DNA of 55,338 bases, taken from assembly GCF_001954135.1 (NCBI RefSeq), contig NZ_MBEQ01000074.1, forward strand, positions 1-55,338, read 5' to 3'. This DNA comes from Mycobacterium sp. GA-1841 (lineage in GTDB: Bacteria; Actinomycetota; Actinomycetes; Mycobacteriales; Mycobacteriaceae). Below, piece by piece: positions 53,549 through 55,338 of this stretch. The notes under the pieces are model-generated. The model was given only the letters and a program-made list of their open reading frames with translations, ran no database searches and was not told the origin of the DNA. Numbering within the stretch: position 1 is the stretch's first letter; each line of letters opens with the position of its first letter. Made by a program: the position numbers and the translations under genes.

Positions 53549-54373
53549 ATGGAGGGCTTCGCCGGAAAGGTCGCCGTCGTCACCGGCGCCGGATCGGGTA
53601 TCGGACAGGCATTGGCCATCGAGCTCGGACGGTCCGGGGCCAAGTTGGCGATCAGCGACGTCGACACCGAAGGCCTGGCGATCACCGAAGAACGCCTCAA
53701 GGCGATCGGTGCCGAGGTCAAGACCGACCGGCTCGACGTCACCGAGCGTGAGGCCTTCCTGCTCTACGCCGACGCGGTCAAAGAACACTTCGGCAAGGTC
53801 AACCAGATCTACAACAACGCGGGCATTGCGTATACCGGCGACGTCGAGGTCAGCTCGTTCAAGGACATCGAGCGGGTGATGGACGTCGACTACTGGGGCG
53901 TCGTCAACGGCACCAAGGCGTTCCTGCCGCACCTGATCGCCTCGGGTGACGGACACGTCGTCAACGTATCGAGCTTGTTCGGCATCTTCTCGGTGCCCGG
54001 GCAGGCGGCCTACAACTCGGCCAAGTTCGCCGTGCGCGGCTTCACCGAGTCCCTGCGTCAGGAGATGGCGGTGGCCAAGCACCCGGTCAAGGTGACCTGT
54101 GTGCACCCCGGCGGCATCAAGACCGCGATCGCCCGCAATGCCACCGCTGCCGAAGGGCTGGACCAGAAGGCGCTCGCCGAAGCCTTCGACAAGAAGCTCG
54201 CCAACACCACGCCGCAGCGCGCGGCCAAGATCATCCTCGAAGCGGTCCGCAAGAACAAGGCGCGGGTGCTCGTCGGGCCCGATGCCAAGATCCTCGACGT
54301 GATCGTGCGGATCACCGGCTCGGGATACCAGAAGCTGTTCGCCTCGGTGGCCGCACGGGCCATGCCGCGCTGA
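53549..54373 (+). CDS. Short-chain dehydrogenase/reductase (Rv1245c-like)
   Basis: A 274-residue classical SDR. The nucleotide-binding motif is TGAGSGIGQ (about 12-20), NNAG lies near residue 90, and the catalytic Ser (VNVSS), Tyr and Lys (YNSAK) are all present. Asp at the end of the second strand (ISDVD) suggests NAD preference. It corresponds to Rv1245c by position before lpqZ. AAGGAG 7 bases upstream of the ATG is a good ribosome binding site. The substrate is unknown. Confidence 0.9.
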   Translation: MEGFAGKVAVVTGAGSGIGQALAIELGRSGAKLAISDVDTEGLAITEERLKAIGAEVKTDRLDVTEREAFLLYADAVKEHFGKVNQIYNNAGIAYTGDVEVSSFKDIERVMDVDYWGVVNGTKAFLPHLIASGDGHVVNVSSLFGIFSVPGQAAYNSAKFAVRGFTESLRQEMAVAKHPVKVTCVHPGGIKTAIARNATAAEGLDQKALAEAFDKKLANTTPQRAAKIILEAVRKNKARVLVGPDAKILDVIVRITGSGYQKLFASVAARAMPR

Positions 54374-54385
54374 CGTTGGTTTCGG

Positions 54386-55228
54386 TCAGTGGCCGAGCGG
54401 GTTCGCCTGTAGGAACGCCTCGGCCACACCGCGCGGGTCGGCCCCCTCGCCGACCTGGCGGCGCATGTCGGCCAACGACCCGGTGTCCAGGACTCCGGCG
54501 ATCTCGTTGAGCGCCAGGATCTGACGTTCGTTCAGGGTGTTGCGGCGGTACAGCGGCACCACGTTCTCGCCACGGATCAACGCCGTCTTGTCGGACAGCA
54601 CCGTCAGATCCGACGGGATCCCGGGATCGGCCGTCGTCGACCAGGCGGCGTTGATCTTTCCGGCGCGCAGCGCCGCGAACAGACCCTTGTCGTCGGGGAA
54701 CAGCACCGGCTTGGGCAGCCGGCACGAACCGATCTCGACGGGCAGGCGGGTACCGGCCACGGCACCGGGACGGACCTGAGCGCAGTGCCGGCGCACCGCG
54801 CTGAGATCGGTGCCGCCCCACGCCGTGGCGGTGGCCTCGTCGGTCACCAGCACGGGCTTGTCCTGAGCCGACATGGTGTAGTCACCGGCGGCGACGCCTT
54901 CGGGCAACGCCGACACCAGATCCCGGTACACCTGCTCATCCGCGCGGGCCGCGGCGGTGGGGTTCAGCTCGGTCAGAAACCGGCCGGTGAACCCGGGCTG
55001 CACGGTCACCGATCCCGAATCCAGCACGCCGAGGCCACCGTTGGACTCGGTCACCTCGGCCGGGGTGCCGTAATAGCGCAGCGCCGCCGCATAGAGCTGA
55101 CCGAGCAGCGCCGACTCGGGCGTCGGCCCCGCCCCGACCGCCATCGGAGCCGGCGCTGAACGATCGCCGCAACCGGCGGCGACCAGCGCGAAGAGAATCG
55201 ACAGCGCCAACGCCAGGGTGCGGCGCAT
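54386..55228 (-). CDS. lpqZ: LpqZ-like substrate-binding lipoprotein
   Basis: A 280-residue lipoprotein with the lipobox AAGC after a hydrophobic leader, then an OpuAC-type periplasmic binding fold: two alpha/beta lobes with VLDSGSVTVQPGFTGRF near 68-84 and AGKINAAWSTTADPGIP near 192-208. Such proteins bind glycine betaine or similar quaternary amines for ABC importers, but no permease or ATPase gene is adjacent. It matches Rv1244 (lpqZ). The start is 8 bases after the malic enzyme stop on the same strand, and it converges with the SDR gene. Confidence 0.87.
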   Translation of the reverse strand: MRRTLALALSILFALVAAGCGDRSAPAPMAVGAGPTPESALLGQLYAAALRYYGTPAEVTESNGGLGVLDSGSVTVQPGFTGRFLTELNPTAAARADEQVYRDLVSALPEGVAAGDYTMSAQDKPVLVTDEATATAWGGTDLSAVRRHCAQVRPGAVAGTRLPVEIGSCRLPKPVLFPDDKGLFAALRAGKINAAWSTTADPGIPSDLTVLSDKTALIRGENVVPLYRRNTLNERQILALNEIAGVLDTGSLADMRRQVGEGADPRGVAEAFLQANPLGH

Positions 55229-55236
55229 TCGCGAAC

Positions 55237-55338
55237 TCAGGACTCTGCGGTGTCCGCTGCCGCGGCGACTGCGGCCGCGACTGCGGGGCCGACGCGGGGG
55301 TCCAGGGCGCTGGGCACGATGTGGTCGACGGCCAGATC
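55237..55338 (-). CDS. Malic enzyme (C-terminal 33 residues only)
   Basis: Only the end of the gene is in the window. The visible residues DHIVPSALDPRVGPAV followed by an Ala-rich run fit the C-terminus of bacterial NAD(P)-dependent malic enzymes, which make pyruvate from malate. The active site lies outside the window. It is the upstream neighbour of lpqZ on the same strand, 8 bases apart, so the two are probably co-transcribed. Confidence 0.7.
   Translation of the reverse strand, partial: DLAVDHIVPSALDPRVGPAVAAAVAAAADTAES

Noticed and set aside
54374..54400. CTGAC/GTCAG inverted repeat between the SDR and lpqZ genes as a terminator
   Set aside because: The stem is only 5 bp with a 10-base loop and partly inside lpqZ; too weak to support.

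Overview
This window looks like a piece of chromosome from a fast-growing mycobacterium (Mycolicibacterium type). The evidence is high-GC coding, many GTG starts, frequent ATGA start/stop overlaps, and recognisable mycobacterial genes: kgd, cyp130, tap, udgB, lprB, lprC, lprE, lpqZ and a 13E12-family gene. The gene order follows, inverted and with insertions, the M. tuberculosis block that I recall as Rv1244 (lpqZ) to Rv1276c. All Rv numbers are from memory and no search was run. I saw no tRNA, rRNA, CRISPR array, transposase or phage gene. No gene-free stretch exceeds 300 bases.

Layout. 1-5.6 kb: 3' end of pdxS, a SixA-like phosphatase, lipoproteins lprC/lprB, and a divergent heterodimeric ABC exporter. 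5.6-9.5 kb: a molybdopterin oxidoreductase and three little-known genes. 9.5-18.1 kb: a copper island. One minus-strand run of six genes (CopZ-type chaperone, His-rich secreted protein, Cu(I) P-type ATPase, LpqS-like protein, CysK2-like PLP enzyme, MFS transporter) starts at a RicR/CsoR-type operator. A two-component system leaves the same intergenic region in the other direction, and a DUF305 lipoprotein lies beyond it. 18.4-25 kb: a UDG-superfamily enzyme, a large cyclase/ATPase, a 13E12 HNH protein with a perfect LexA box over its start, an AraC regulator and a VOC protein. 24.9-38 kb: HIT protein, Ddn-like protein, LLM oxidoreductase, udgB, tap, a GlcD-like oxidase, rhomboid protease, cyp130 with its TetR gene, an IdeR-boxed siderophore-interacting protein, acyltransferase, deaD and lprE.

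37.4-47 kb: a DUF559-type gene whose 3' end is cut by one of two inverted 61-bp palindromic repeats, a large TM0106-nuclease/UPF1-helicase fusion, a second FAD-linked oxidase, two drug-type MFS pumps and the Rv1249c-like membrane protein. 47-55.3 kb: kgd with a strong hairpin behind it, an MHS-family symporter, methionine aminopeptidase divergent from a small Xre regulator across two AT-rich palindromes, an SDR, lpqZ and the end of a malic enzyme.

Functional themes are copper handling (9.5-18.1 kb), drug and small-molecule efflux (ABC pair, Tap, EmrB-type, Bcr-type), DNA repair and damage response (UdgB, UDG-like enzyme, SOS-boxed 13E12 gene, helicase/nuclease) and central carbon metabolism (Kgd, malic enzyme, MHS symporter). 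The observations most worth checking are the merged copper/CysK2 operon, the 61-bp palindromic repeat pair, the twin palindromes between map and the Xre gene, the 8-bp tandem repeats over the start of a gene with a ribbon-helix-helix-like tail, and the LexA box lying on a probably leaderless start codon.
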